DNA from: Tenrec ecaudatus
Lineage: Eukaryota > Chordata > Mammalia > Afrosoricida > Tenrecidae
Length of the DNA stretch: 64,000 nucleotides
Direction of reading: 5' to 3'
Assembly: GCF_050624435.1 (NCBI RefSeq)
Contig: NC_134540.1
Span: 25,482,001 to 25,546,000 of the forward strand
Part shown: in pieces, positions 33,601 through 45,634 of the stretch
Layout of the letters: every line of letters starts with the position of its first letter
Position numbering within the stretch: position 1 is the first letter of the stretch
Program-made: the position numbers and the translations under genes
The notes under the pieces: model-generated
Seen by the model: the letters and a program-made list of their open reading frames with translations, nothing else
Databases searched by the model: none
Told to the model about the DNA's origin: nothing

Positions 33601-35384
33601 AGATTTTTCTCCCATTATTTAGAGATAGAAAATTGAGAGATGACAGCCTGATTTGAAGGGGGCCGTTAAATCTGTTCTAACATTTTATATCAACTCGGGG
33701 ACATTTGGTTTTCATTTCCACAACTTTAACTATAGGTATCCCTTATTCCAGTTTATTGTTAGAGTCTATTGATGGATGCTGTGTGCAGCCTTGGGATTTC
33801 CTGGCTTATTGTGTGGTAGTGGTCGGTGAAACTACTCAAGGAACACTCAACCTCTCCTCCATCTACCGCTTGCTCCTACTCTGGTTCCTGTCTTTCCTCT
33901 CTCCTTTCTCACCCCTTATAGTTGCTGTGTCTCTCCTGTATGTCACAGACAATAGTGTAGGGGTCTTTTGACACTGCCTTGGGTTGAGTGTTTGGGTAAG
34001 TAAAGTAGGATGTGCCGTGTGTTGCTATTTTACCTGTTAAATGTTCTATTTAAAGCGAACCACTTGTCTAGATGGCCTTATGGTCCTTATGCCATCGTGT
34101 GTCTGCCGCAGAGCTTCACATTTGCCTCTGGGACAGATGGGCTGAATTCATCGGCTAAAGAATTGTTAGTGGATGCCTGTTTTTTCACATGATCTTAGAG
34201 GTCTCCAGTCGTTGCTTTGGGAAAGTTTTAAAACATATTATGCAAGGGTTCTAGTGTTTTAAAAATGTTAAGTTGCTCTTTCTTTCTTTCATTGTTGGCT
34301 GAGAAGTAGGTGGAAATATTCTGAAGAGAATCTTTCTGAATCGTATGATTGTCAGCACGGGCCGAGCCATTTGCGGCGGAGCATGGATAATCCATCGTGG
34401 ATATTATGAAATATTACTCATTTCTAATTCATTACAAAGATACTTTCCTAAACTTGCATCTGTGATGGATGGCAAAATACCAGGTATTCACATCTAATTA
34501 TAAGGTTTTGGTTTTTTCCCCCTCTGTGCTAAAATGGACTCTATTTATCTATCCGTGCAATCAATCCAGGCATTTTTCTTTGTGTCTGTCACCGTACTAC
34601 CTAAGCACTTAGCAAAGATATTAAATTAGCCAAAAAGTGTGGAGTGGGATGTTTTCCTTGTCTTTACTACATTTATCTAAGCCAACCTAAAGCTAAGCAG
34701 ACTGTGACTAATATTGGAAGCCTTATTCTTATCGCAGACAGAGTTGTTTTCATTCTTGTTATTATTAATTGGTTGAATGCCAACAATATATTCAGCCCAG
34801 GACATAATTGCACAATATGTTCTTTCTCCGGCAACCTAGAGAGGGATCAACTGCTTTCATCCATTCGTACTGATGCCAGGGTGATAAATGCCCCTTCATC
34901 ACCCCGGGTTCTTTCCTACCTCCCTTCCTTTATCTATTTCCCTGGCCAGTTTTCTTTCAAAAAGCAAACCTCTTAATAACCCACCCCCCTTAATTTCAGT
35001 AAGGCTCTCAGGAAAGAATGAAACACAGAAACTCTTCTTTTAAACTTCCTTCTGGCACATGCTGAGGTACAAAGTGTCCTGTACTTTTCTGAAGCTAGTA
35101 ATTGATGCATGCTTATAATTCTACTGCTATGTGTCTGGAAAACATGAACATTTTGTACACATTTCACCCACATATGTATTATACATAATTTACATAGATT
35201 ATACACCCAGAGATGAGGAGACTTAAAAAGTTGATTTTTAAAATTCCATGATTTTTTTCCTTATATCTGCCCAGGAACGTTTTGAAGCCCTCTTCTATAT
35301 ATTTATATAATGTTTATATGTATGACACAGATAGAATAGATCATAGACATTAATTATGTTTGGTACTTACCTTTTATTCTTGTT
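30646..35384. other. Long repeat-poor unique region
   Basis: The first of two long stretches with no transposon that I can recognise. It is AT-rich. 30700-31160 and 34330-34500 are complex and free of simple repeats. An 88-codon plus frame (33705-33971) with a hydrophobic, Leu-rich C-terminal half is followed by a donor-like 'gggtaagtaaag' at about 33993, but no homology is recognised. Repeat depletion may point to regulatory constraint. Confidence 0.4.
34330..34500. promoter_or_regulatory. Candidate conserved non-coding island
   Basis: A CpG-containing segment (ccgagccatttgcggcggag) is followed by a 13-bp palindrome ATGGATAATCCAT (34383-34395). The palindrome contains the TAATCC core recognised by OTX/PITX-type homeodomains. 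Repeat-free. Regulatory role is an inference. Confidence 0.25.
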
Positions 35385-35540
35385 CATTGGCATGGAGTTG
35401 ATTGTGACTCGTGGTGAGCCCATGTGGACCAGAGTGGAACTGCACACCTTAGAGTTTTGAAGAAGCATATCTCTAGGCTTGCTTGCTCAGGTTCCTATGG
35501 GGATATTGACCCAGCAAACTTTATCTACCTCTCAAGCTCT
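35385..35540 (-). mobile_element. AfroSINE-type SINE
   Basis: Complement of tail: 'ggcatggagttgattgtgac', 'accagagtggaactgcacac', 'cttagagttttgaagaagca'. The head is not clear. Confidence 0.75.
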
Positions 35541-35859
35541 GAGTCATTTGCATTATTCAGCGTCGCAAGTAATACCCCGTCCATACTATCAGAGAGAGAT
35601 TTTTAGATAATTCCTTTCCTGAAGAGAAGTTAATTTGCTTCTGCACATTTCATCCCACATAAATATATCCTCCTAGGAAAGATAGGACTATATTTTAAAG
35701 GTACTTTAAATTCATATTTTTGAAATTACAATTGTGAAATAAAAAACAAGTATGTAACTTTTTGAAAATCGAGCTAATGATATCTAAAATACAGTTAGCA
35801 TCAGGCACATTGGAAGCAGGAAAAAGGTGGTATTGTTGTGCTGTTGCTATTGTGCAGGG

Positions 35860-36000
35860 ACACAGAGTCAGTTCAGGAGGAAAAGAAGTCTCCTACTCAC
35901 TCACATAGAAGGTCAAAATCTTGGAAGCCCCCAGAGGCTTTCCACCCTGTCTAAAGGAGTGCCTGTGAGTCATAATTGACTTGGTGACAGTGAGTTTTTG
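35860..36000 (+). mobile_element. AfroSINE-type SINE, 3' part
   Basis: 'aagtctcctactcactcaca', 'aagcccccagaggctttcca', 'gcctgtgagtcataattgac', 'ttggtgacagtgagtttttg'. An RTE tail in the opposite orientation begins just after it. Confidence 0.75.
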
Positions 36001-36002
36001 CA

Positions 36003-36245
36003 GGATCAGTCCAGTTCATAGCAACCCCACATACAACATGAAATGCTACCTGGTTATGGGGCCCTCACGTTCGTTGTTCCCAGAGTCCATTGTTGCTGCT
36101 TTGTGTTCATCTGTCTCACTGAGGTTCTGCCTCTCTTTCAATGTCCCCCTAAGGTAACGAATGTAATCTCTTTTCAAAGTATTGTTCTCTCCTTTCAAAA
36201 GTACATGAGATGAAATCTCACCAACCTCATTTCTAAGGAGCATTC
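36003..36245 (-). mobile_element. RTE LINE 3' fragment
   Basis: 'tccagttcatagcaacccca', then 'aagtacatgagatgaaatct' and 'tcatttctaaggagcattct' are complement RTE C-terminal blocks in order. A 65-codon minus frame here is part of it. Confidence 0.75.
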
Positions 36246-36267
36246 TCAGAAAAAGATAAATGTGTTG

Positions 36268-36337
36268 TTATTTTTGTTCACTATTCATACACGCACACAT
36301 ACATATATATGTGTGTGTGAATAGTGAACAAAATAAT
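36268..36337. repeat. Near-perfect 30-bp inverted repeat with TA/CA core
   Basis: The left arm contains TTTGTTCACTATTCATACAC and the right arm GTGTGAATAGTGAACAAA, meeting in an acatatatatgt core. It could form a long hairpin or cruciform. No flanking duplication is obvious, so it may be a microsatellite-born palindrome rather than a mobile element. Confidence 0.88.
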
Positions 36338-36391
36338 TTAATACATTTACCTTGTTCCTAGAATGCTTCTTAGAAATTATACACACATACA

Positions 36392-36508
36392 TACACACAC
36401 CTCCTGAAGGCGAGTGGCTGTCACAGGAGCCCACAGGAGCAGCTGGCTGTGCTCACAATGGGAGACCAATGAATCAGAATTGATTTGATAGCAGGGAATG
36501 ATACACAT
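36392..36508 (+). mobile_element. AfroSINE-type SINE, 3' part
   Basis: Ends with 'accaatgaatcagaattgat' and 'ttgatagcagggaa', the conserved tail. The upstream part is repetitive (aggagcccacaggagcagct). Preceded by a CA-rich tract at about 36380-36402. Confidence 0.65.
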
Positions 36509-37596
36509 AAATATTATCTCAAATATTTTACACCCATACATGTGATAATAATTAGTACATTAAAGTGTATTTCCATTTCACAAACAAAATATATTTTATA
36601 CAATATTTTACATATGTACTCACTGCATCTATTCTTTAACAAAACTTGAGACAAATGCTTGCTTTTCAGTAGTTGACTATGTCAAATGTCAAATTAAAAA
36701 ATTTTAATTTCTAAGTGATAAATCCAATTTCATCCCATGCTTGGTTTCCATACCTTTGTATGTGAAAATTAAGGAAATAAGTTGGAGGTTGGAAAATTTT
36801 AATTAATAAATTTAATGTATAATAAATAAGTCAATGATTAAAAGAAACATTGCTGGTTGGGTATTAATATAGAAAAATAATGCTTATGTTAAAATAAACA
36901 CAGCCATATGTTGGATATGCAGGAAACTGAAAAGAAACAACAACACTAATGTAGACTGGGCACTGGGTTCAGGTCACAGAGATTCAACTTTAATCCTGGT
37001 CACCTTAGAGGAACGAGCAGGAAGACATGCCTGGAGCACGGTATACAGGCATGGTAGAACTCAGAGAATCGTGACTGAGAGCACACATAAGAACTTAAGG
37101 AAAGCTAAGTTATGCCAGGGAAGATTCAGAATGGTCACAACCACTGGGAGCCAAACTAAGAAAGGCAAATCATGAGTAGAAACAGAACTATCAGCTGATT
37201 TTTTACAGTAGAGAGGGAAGACATTAACAATGATCGTGATAGTGTCAATAGTTTTAAAGAAGCTTTTGAAGAAATCATCCTTTGAGATTTACACTCCATA
37301 ATATTCTAAGATTGCAGTCATAAGACTGCAGTCATACTCCAGTACAATGCAATTGCCAATAGACTCGTGGTGAATAATTCTTATTGAGCCATCCATGCTG
37401 CGGAACAACAACAAAATGGTTTCTTTGTATTGTTGGAATTCGAAGGTGGAGAAATAAAAGATAAACAGAATGAATTATTCATTTATTTCCTCTTTTAGGA
37501 AATGTTAGTCACCATATAAAAGATAGAATTTATGTCTAGAGCACCTTTATATTTCAAAAGGTTTATATTTTGCTTCTTTTTTCATTTCCATTAGGT
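36509..37596. other. Unique sequence
   Basis: No gene or repeat recognised. Confidence 0.45.
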
Positions 37597-38402
37597 GCCA
37601 TGGAGTCTGTGGCAAGCTTATACATAACAGAACTAGACACTGCATGGTCCTGCCTGATCCTCACACTTATTTAGGGGCCTAAACCCATTTATGCAGCCAC
37701 TGTATCGAGAGACTTCCTCTTTTTTTGCTGCCCTTCCACTTTACCCAACCTGAGGTCCTTCTCTAGAACCTGGTCTCTCTTGTCATTATGTCCAAAGTAT
37801 GCAAATAAAGAGTCTTTCCATCCTTGCCTCCAAGTAGCACTCTGGCCTGACTTCTTCCATTACGGATCTATTTGTCTCTTTAGCAGTCCATGGTACTTTC
37901 AACATTCTCTTCTAGCCCCACAATTTGAATGCATCTATTTTTCTATCATCTTCCTTATTCACTATCCAACTTTCACATGCATCTGATGCAAAGGAGAATA
38001 CCTTGGTTGGAGTCAGGAGCACCTTAGTCCTCAAAGAAACATCATTGCTCTTCAATAATACTCTAAGGAGGGCTTGTGCAGCAGAATTACATAATGTAGC
38101 ATGTCTTTGATCCCTTGACTGATGTCTCTGTGCGTGTTGATTGTGGACAAAGTAAGTCAAATTGCTTGGCAACTACAACCTTTCCCACATTTATAATGCT
38201 GTCGCCGTTGGTCCAGTGGTGAAGATTCTGGTCTTCCTTACAGTGAGCTGTCATCCATACTGAAAGCTGCAGCCCTTGACCTTCCTCAGCAAGTCATCCA
38301 GCAAGCAAGGTCGAGTCATCTGCGTCCCACAGGTTGCTAAGAAACCTTCCTCCAATCCTTATGCCACACTCTTCTTCATATAATCCTGCTTCTCTGGTGA
38401 TT
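37597..38402 (-). mobile_element. RTE LINE, C-terminal part including RT site
   Basis: From the 3' end (ggtgccatggagtctgtggc) through the C-terminal domain: the minus frame 37912-38172 gives SFASDACESWIVNKEDDRKI and DAFKLW, matching the RTE CESWT...DAFELW region. It continues to the reverse-transcriptase core near 38300, where the minus strand reads WDADDSTLLA, so the catalytic ADD is kept in this copy. It stops at a T-run (38402). Confidence 0.88.
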
Positions 38403-39619
38403 TTTTTTTTATTATAGAACTGTTCAAGTGATGGAAAAGCATTGAAAGCTTGGTCTTAGGTTGATTTTAGTATCTTTTAAAAATGACCCATAAAGCATTA
38501 TGAGTTAAATCATCATTATGATTTAAATTATTTAGAACTCCAGCTTTAACTTCCAGAGCATAGTGGCAATGTCAATCCAACCTGCCAGAAGGGATACCGA
38601 TGATAATGGAGTGTGCTGGGCACATGCTACGAACCAGGCCCTAACGTGACGCATCCCTTCTGCTCACATCCTGCTGGGTGTCTAGGAAGCCGAGTACAGT
38701 AGGGGGCACAGGTGGAAGGGGAGACCCGAGATTTAAGTGATGCTGAGCATCCTCCACCATTACCATTCTGGAAGCCACCAAATAGCAATGTGTACCCCAC
38801 TGATCGATGAATGCAGTCACCTGTCACCCGAGGAAGGCAATCTTCAAGTTATGTATTCAGTGGCTGGATCCAATTCCTAGATATCCATAAATTCTCTTCA
38901 TGGTTTGAAGACCGACAAAGCAGAGAGACAATTGTGCCCCTCAACTTCCTCCCAAATAGACAATGGAGAGAGGTACAGAATTTGCACACCTATGTTCAAG
39001 TGTATAATTCAATTATGAGAAAAGGATAAATAGGAAACAAAACCATTGCCAACCCATAGCCATACAAGAGTTTTCTTTGACAGGCATAATGAAGATATTC
39101 TACCTGGTCTGGATACAGTTTTTATGGTGTGCCAAACATCTATGTGTAGATTTGTCCCTTTCATCATTCTCTCTGGTCTGTACTCATGCCATGTAATGGG
39201 AAGCTTGTCCTCTTCCATAAATCCCGATGCCCCCTCTCAAGTGAGTCCTGGGATGAGGATTGTGGTTAAATGACCCACACTTTACATCATCTGCTTTCTT
39301 TGGAGGTGAGTGTGATGAACTAAAGATGTGGATTTTCTTTGTTTTGTCTTGCTTTTGTTATTTTACCTTCATAGTCTTTCTTTGGCCACAATCATGACAA
39401 TACATCCCTCCCCCCCACACAATTATTTGAAAGATATATGAAACATTTGCTTTTGGAAAGTACAAAGGATGCCTAGGGAGAAAGACTGGGATTTCTACTC
39501 TCTTAAAGCGTCACAGTCTCAGATACCTGCTAAGGAAGTTCTGCTCTGCCCTAGTGTTGCTATGCATCTGCTTCAACTAGATGGCAGTGGCTTTGGTTTG
39601 GGGTTTTAAGGACCAGTAA
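38403..39619. other. Unique sequence
   Basis: Starts with a T-run. 38620-38840 has raised GC and MIR-like wording (ctgggcacatgctacgaacc) too weak to call. No gene recognised. Confidence 0.4.
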
Positions 39620-39670
39620 AATCGTTCACCATGGACTCAGTTCCAACTCACGGCCACATGTGTGCTATAG
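39620..39670 (-). mobile_element. SINE/RTE tail remnant
   Basis: 'accatggactcagttccaac' and 'tcacggccacatgtgtgcta' are a diverged complement of the shared tail. Confidence 0.5.
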
Positions 39671-39675
39671 GAGAT

Positions 39676-40420
39676 TGTGTTGTCTTAATTAGTTTACCTT
39701 TCTAGTTTCTAATTTCCATTGCAATGGCTACGTAGGAACTCAGACAAAATGTGTGGTTATAGGGTTCATTAAGGAAGTTGATAAATTGTTTTGTTAGTGA
39801 AAAATGCTAAAGGTAGTTGTTTACCAGGACTTGTAATAGAGTTTCTGGTTAGTTATTAAATGCCCAGCTCCCTGAAATCAGTGCCCACAGGCACCCCAGG
39901 CCAGTAAACTCTAATCCCAAAGGCACTCAGTTTCACTTCTGTGGGTCAGCAAGTCCAACTTCCCCAATCAAGTGCCCAAAGGCATCATACTCGGAAAGCA
40001 ACCTCATGTGCAAAAGCACTCTGCTTGACTTGTGTTGTGAGTTGGGAAGTCCATCACTCTGTTCCAGGCTCTGGCTCCTGGTTCTGCTGCTGCTGCTCCT
40101 CTGAGGTGGTATCTGTCATATGGATCCTGGCGATTCACTGCACAGGAATCTCTGGTCCAAAAGAGGCTTTCCATGCCTGGCGCTGGCTGGTTCCACCACC
40201 ACTGGATCCACAAGAGTTTCCACCAACTGGCCTGTGATCGCCCTGCATTCAATATCATTGCATGTGTTTCGTGAGTCTGAATAGGAATTTATAGATTGGT
40301 ACCAGACATATGAGCTAGCATCAGACTTAAGGACTTGATCTGGACTGGGTTGGGATGTTTTCTCAATATACAACTGCTTTTGTATCTCAAGCTCTTTCTT
40401 ATACCTATATGAGTGTCTGT
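39676..40420 (+). mobile_element. LTR-like interspersed repeat
   Basis: Ends GTGACTAACACA like the solo LTR at 11.8 kb. It is preceded by 'ggacttgatctggactgggt', 'tgggatgttttctcaatata' and a 'tataccta' near-terminal TA-rich box. The start (tgtgttgtcttaattagttt) resembles the family start. No clear 5-bp duplication seen. The frames of 98-146 codons on both strands here are incidental. Confidence 0.6.
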
Positions 40421-41324
40421 GACTAACACAATACCATGTTAACTCTTTCCAAACTTTTCCCATGAACTGCAGACTTGGTTGGCACCTACCTGGTCTTCCT
40501 TTCAAATCATTGTCAGCAGAAATTTTACAAAATATATATAAGGGTATAGTGGGCATTTCCAGCTTCCCAGTCTACTACCCTGGTCTCTTTGCTGCCTACT
40601 TCCCACAGCACAATAAAAACCAAAGTCTTTTCATATAGAGTATGGGGTTTTGTCTTCTTCTTCTTTTACCAGCAATAAAAGTTCAAGATACATAATTGTG
40701 TATCAGTCTAGTCAAGAGAGTAGGTCAAATGTATATGTTAGCAGAGTGAGAATAAAGTCCATTTCCAACTCCTGGAATCACTCTGAGTGGATGCTGAGGT
40801 CATTAGGGAAGAGGGGTTTTCTGCATGCCATCATTCCCAGGTTCAGGTTCAGGAAATTCTTCTATCAACTTCCCCAGGTGCTTTCCAGTTTCACTTTGGC
40901 CATCACCATTCCAAGGAACTGGGGAGTGAACACACTGAGGATAAATAGCGGAAGACTGGCATGACCTACAATTGGAAACTATACATGACACTTCTGCTCA
41001 AAGCCCACTGACTATATCTTAGATACATGGTCACACTTAGCTGCCACTGAGTCTGGAAAGTGTAGTGTCATTGTGTTCCCAGGCAAAATTGCACACCACA
41101 AACTGGTACTGGCATGCATGGTGAATTGAGTAAACTTAGGATCCTTGCCCCTGTATCAAAAGCATACTTCATAATGAATATTTAAATTATAAAACCAAAA
41201 TTAATAAGCAAAAGCACAACTTCTAGTAGACCACATTGAATTCATAGAATGAAACAAACAAACAGATACCGTTAGTCCTATTTCACAGTTATTATCTAAA
41301 TGTGGTAGGTAGATCCATTCCCTG
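40421..41324. other. Unique sequence
   Basis: Contains a 104-codon plus frame (40650-40964), Ser/Arg-rich at its N-terminus. No homology recognised and no splice or promoter context. Probably chance. Confidence 0.35.
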
Positions 41325-41440
41325 CATGTTGTTGTTAGGTGGCCTCACATTGGGTCCAGTTCACAAGTGACCCCACTCCATACAACGAAACCACACACCG
41401 CCCAGACCTGCACCAGCCTCACAATCACCTGCACAGTACA
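41325..41440 (-). mobile_element. RTE LINE 3' tail
   Basis: 'tgttgttgttaggtggcctc', 'cagcctcacaatcacctgca' are the complement of the RTE terminal tail and preceding region. Confidence 0.75.
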
Positions 41441-42469
41441 CCAAAAAACATTTCTACATAGTGGTTCATTGGTGATTTGTAGTAACTTCCAAACCTGTAG
41501 CGCCTCAAGTTTTTATCCTTCAAGAACATAATTACAACTTACTCAAATGGTGCATATTGGCTTCCTGTTCAATTATCTTCATGCACTTTTAAAAATATCT
41601 TTTTTTTTTAATGAAGAAATCTCTTTCCTCTCCAAGTTCTTAGGAGAAGGCTGAAAAAGAAAATTGTTCTTCACTTTGAATCCCTTTAATAGCAGGGAGA
41701 ACATTACCTATAATTTTAACTTAGTTGAATAGATTGCAAGTTCAATTTAGATATTAGAGGAAAACCTTCATTATAGCAATGGACTTTTACTCGGTTGGTA
41801 TAAAGGATGTTTCCGACAAATTATACATTTTGCTCTATTAAAAATGATTCTTAAAACTTCTAGCCTGGTGGATAGTATCATTCAGTTGCAGTTCATGTGA
41901 AATGGGCTTTTTAAAGTGCCATTTTTCTGCTTAACTAAATCAATAGTCTTTATTATATACAATACGCATAACCTGCTGCCATTTCCCAGATCAATAAAAT
42001 CTCTTCTTCCTTCTTGATATTCAAGTACTTTGGAGACAATGTAGCCATTTGAATATTAATTCTTCGGGTGAGTTCTACCTCTTTATTAACTCTTAAAGTC
42101 TTCAGGCTATGTCTCAATTTTTCAGAATTAACCATTATAGAACCTTATTTGGGAAAAGAAACTCATCTAATAAAACTTTAATATGTATCTTGTTTTCTAT
42201 ATTCAAATAATCAAAAGTTATTCATCTGAGATAATAACAGAGGATACACTTATTGTTAATCAAAGTGTATACGTTTGTCCCTTCTGTCACACTTTTATCA
42301 ACTGCCCCTTCATCAGGTAACCCTCCAATGGAACAAAGCACCACCCATGCCAATGCCGGCCTCGTGAGTCCTCCCTCCATACCATCCACCCACCGGGAGG
42401 AATGAGTCACGATGGTTAACTCTATAGGTGCTCTAGATTCAATACTTGTCCCCTTGAGATATTATTTGA
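41441..42469. other. Unique AT-rich sequence
   Basis: No gene or repeat recognised. Confidence 0.45.
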
Positions 42470-42650
42470 TATTTATAGGTACCCTTGAGTGGTTCTGATT
42501 CATCGCAACTCTATGAGCAGCTAAATGAAATAGCACCCCATCCGGGGCCCTTCTCGCCACTGTGGCAACGTGTGAGCTCCCTGTTGCAATGACTGAGCCA
42601 GCGCCCTCCTCCTTTCCGCTGCCTTCTACTTGACCAAGTATGATGTAGAG
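42470..42650 (-). mobile_element. RTE LINE 3' tail
   Basis: 'cccttgagtggttctgattc' at the tail, then 'tctacttgaccaagtatgat' matching the complement RTE block. Internally shortened. Confidence 0.75.
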
Positions 42651-43435
42651 CGAGAGCAAGAGGGAGTCAATAGCATTTATCTATGACAATTTTGATATCA
42701 CTGTACAGAGGCAGGTGCACTGTGGAAAGTAAGGCATCCATTTAAGATATCTGCCAGCCTCCAGAGGTAAGAGAGACGTTTTCTGTTCTGCTCAGATTAA
42801 CGAAAGAACAGAACACCCGTTTATCATATTACCTTGATTTGAGAAAGAAAAACCCCTATTCGCAAGAAACAAGCAAACTATGCTTTACGTGAGGCCTCCA
42901 CAGTATTCCTCACTGACATGCGCGCTCAAACAGAGGAACATTTTTGCTCAGCTGTGCGTTTTTTATTATTTAATCACGTAATTCTATATTCTGTATTCAA
43001 CTATTTTTCAGTAAGTGAGAGGATTAGGCATGTGCCATTTAGTGTTGATTGTGTTTTTATTCAGGTCTATTAAATTATGTAAAATAAGTCTAATATTTTT
43101 AATTTCTAGGTCTAGTGAGATTTGGTGAATTATTTTAAATTACACAGTTTAGAAAAGGAGAAGGTAGGTAACTTTGGTTTTTTCATCACAAACTAATACA
43201 TTCTATATTATCATGGAAACTATTCCAATTCAAGAGAAAAGAACTTTTTCTAGATCTGTAATGTTGCATTTTTTCTACCCAAGTTGTGAATCAGTTGGCA
43301 AATAGACAATTGGAAGAGAAGGGTGCGTATTCTATTTTCATCTGATAGATAGTAAATGAAGGTCAGGTTGGACTGTACAGATTATTTGTGTGTAGCGACA
43401 GAAGGACTTCCTTATCGTCTCTGCAGACCTCAAGC
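42651..43435. other. Unique AT-rich sequence
   Basis: Nothing recognised. Confidence 0.45.
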
Positions 43436-43645
43436 AGTATGTGTTGCTGGTGTGCACTCCCCAACTGGTTCTAACTCAATAGGCAACTCCCTTTGACAAC
43501 GCAGAACTAGTCCAGAGGGCTCCTAGAAGGTAATAATTATAGGAGCAAATGATTAGACTTCCCGGTTTAACTCCTGGTAGATTTGAACCACTGACCTTTT
43601 GGTTAGCAATGGTCTGCTACGAGACCTTCTTAAACAATAGTTACT
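43436..43645 (-). mobile_element. AfroSINE-type SINE
   Basis: Complement tail 'ccaactggttctaactcaat' at the left. The head 'tttgaaccactgaccttttg' and 'gttagcaatggtctgctacg' is at the right. Middle diverged. Confidence 0.82.
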
Positions 43646-43934
43646 CATACAGCTCCTTCTCCTCCTACTTACTTCAGCAAACAAAAACAAACACAAAAGC
43701 AAAATTTGGCACTGCCCTGAATAACTTGATATCATAGTTTTTATCTTACATGTGCATAAAGAGTTACAATATGTCCCTAAACATTTTCACTGTACGGTTC
43801 TTGGAGATGTGGGAAGGAGCATTTGACAATGTTATAATTATCCAGGTATGCTATTGTCATTTGGGCTCTCCCGTGTGGGCCCTTCCCACATAGAAGTAAA
43901 TTAATCTTGCTGATGAAGATCAAAAAATCACAGG
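43646..43934. other. Unique sequence
   Basis: Nothing recognised. Confidence 0.35.
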
Positions 43935-44573
43935 CTTCAAAATGGATTACAACTGAATACAAAACAAAACACCCCCACAACTGGACAACATCCTAATAAA
44001 CAAAGAAATGACTGAAATTGTCGTGGCTCTTATCTTGCATGAATACACAATCAACCCTAATGGAAGCATCAGCCAAGAATGCATCATTGAGTAAACTATC
44101 TCTTTAAAGTGTGGAAGGGCAAGAGTTTGGAGGTTTGGAGTACACCAGCCTCACACTATTGTATTTCCAATCACCTCACATGCACGGGAGAGTTGAACAT
44201 TAAATAATTAATCTATTTCAATTGTGATGCTGGCTAAGAATATTGAAAGTGACATAGATTGTCAAAAGAACAAACAGACTTGCCATGCCAGGTACAGCTA
44301 GAATGCTCCTGAGCAGTGAGCCTGGTGAGATTTGGGCTCATACACATAGGACATGTTATGCGGGGAGACCAGTCCCTGGAGAAGGATATCAAGCTTATGA
44401 AAGTCAGGGCAGCAACAAAGAAGCCTCTTTCCAGGGACTGATACGGTGGCTGCAACCAAGGGCTCAAAACGAACAATTGCGAGGCTCCCTCCGGACCCCG
44501 GTGTGTTTCATTCAGTTGTTCATTGGATTGCTGTGAGGTGCATCCCGCTTGACGGCACCAAACAACAACACAA
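43935..44573 (+). mobile_element. RTE LINE, 3' end
   Basis: Plus-strand RTE with 'gaatattgaaagtgacatag', 'ccaggtacagctagaatgct', 'gaccagtccctggagaagga' and the terminal 'cttgacggcaccaaacaaca' tail. The coding frame is broken. Its tail meets a SINE in opposite orientation at 44574. Confidence 0.88.
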
Positions 44574-44778
44574 TCAAACTCACTGCCATCAAGTCCATTA
44601 TAACTCACAGTGACCCCATAAGACCCAGTACAATTGCCTCTGTCACCTCCCATAACCAGAACTTTTTACTGGCACGGAAAGCTTCCGGCTTTCTCCCAGG
44701 AAGCGGCTGGTAGTTTTGAACAGATGAACTTGTGGTTAACAGCGTAGTAAGTAACCCCCTAAGCCACCAGAACTGTGG
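44574..44778 (-). mobile_element. AfroSINE-type SINE, full length
   Basis: Complement of the entire SINE: tail 'aaactcactgccatcaagtc' adjoining the RTE tail, middle 'ttctcccaggaagcggctgg', head 'gtggttaacagcgtagtaag'. The tail-to-tail junction with the RTE places both A-C-rich 3' ends together. Confidence 0.88.
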
Positions 44779-45454
44779 AGCTTTTATACAAGAAATAATA
44801 TGTCCTCCATTAGGTCTTCCTACTCACAGGTGGAGTACAGAGGAGGACGTGGCTGGTTTTCTTGCCAGTCCATTTAAAAAGAAGGCTGAGGTAAGGACTC
44901 CACCTAGCATGTGTCTGTCCTCTTGTCCTACCCGGACTGGTTTGGTCATTTGGAACAGGTAGCTGCAAGCTGTGCCAGGTCTCCTTGGAGAAGTACGTGA
45001 CCACCGCTGGCTAGAGTTCTCATTTCTTTTGACACTTCATTTGTTTCCTCTTCTTTTCCTCCTACCTCTCCAATTATCCTATCTTTATCCTGCCTCCTCT
45101 TCTCTATCCTGCTTCAATGGTGTCAAGAGATTTCATCTTCAGAACGCATAAAAAATAAACAAGCCAACACGATCTTTCCCACGGTGCTCATTTCAATTGT
45201 CACTGATATTTACTGCTGTGTGTACCAACAATGTTCTCACAGGGACTTCGAACCACGCAGTATTTGGATACCATAGCATGGGAGGATCAGGAATCAAAAC
45301 AATTACATTCACAAACGTAACATCAAAGCTCATGAGAAATTAATGTTCCATTTCCTTTTCCCATGTACTTTTTGAAACTCACATGCATTCGAGGGAGCTT
45401 CAATCTGTTCAGGGACAATTTGACTATATTTTATAATTTTTAGAAGCTATCCTC
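44779..45454. other. Unique sequence
   Basis: No gene or repeat recognised. Confidence 0.4.
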
Positions 45455-45630
45455 TGTTATCTATGCATTATATTATGTTGTATTATAGTAGAATTATGAT
45501 TTATTCTCTTTTATTATATACTATCTTATATTTTATTATATATCATCTTGAATTGTCTTATCTTTCATTATATCATCTTGTATTATATTTTATTATATTT
45601 ATTGTATTTTATGATGTTATGTTATATATA
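45455..45630. repeat. Degenerate TATTATATTTT low-complexity tract
   Basis: About 175 bp of T/A-rich, imperfectly repeated TTATATTTTATTATA units with interspersed ATCTTG-type words. Confidence 0.8.
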
Positions 45631-45634
45631 ATTT

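Noticed and set aside
33705-33971. Hydrophobic 88-codon frame as a small membrane protein
   Set aside because: No homology recognised, weak start context and no support beyond an open frame. Kept only as a note.
40116-40556. Minus-strand frame of 146 codons
   Set aside because: Mostly covered by an LTR-like repeat. No recognised domain or splice context.
44234-44653. Minus-strand frame of 139 codons
   Set aside because: Runs antisense through an RTE 3' end into a SINE.
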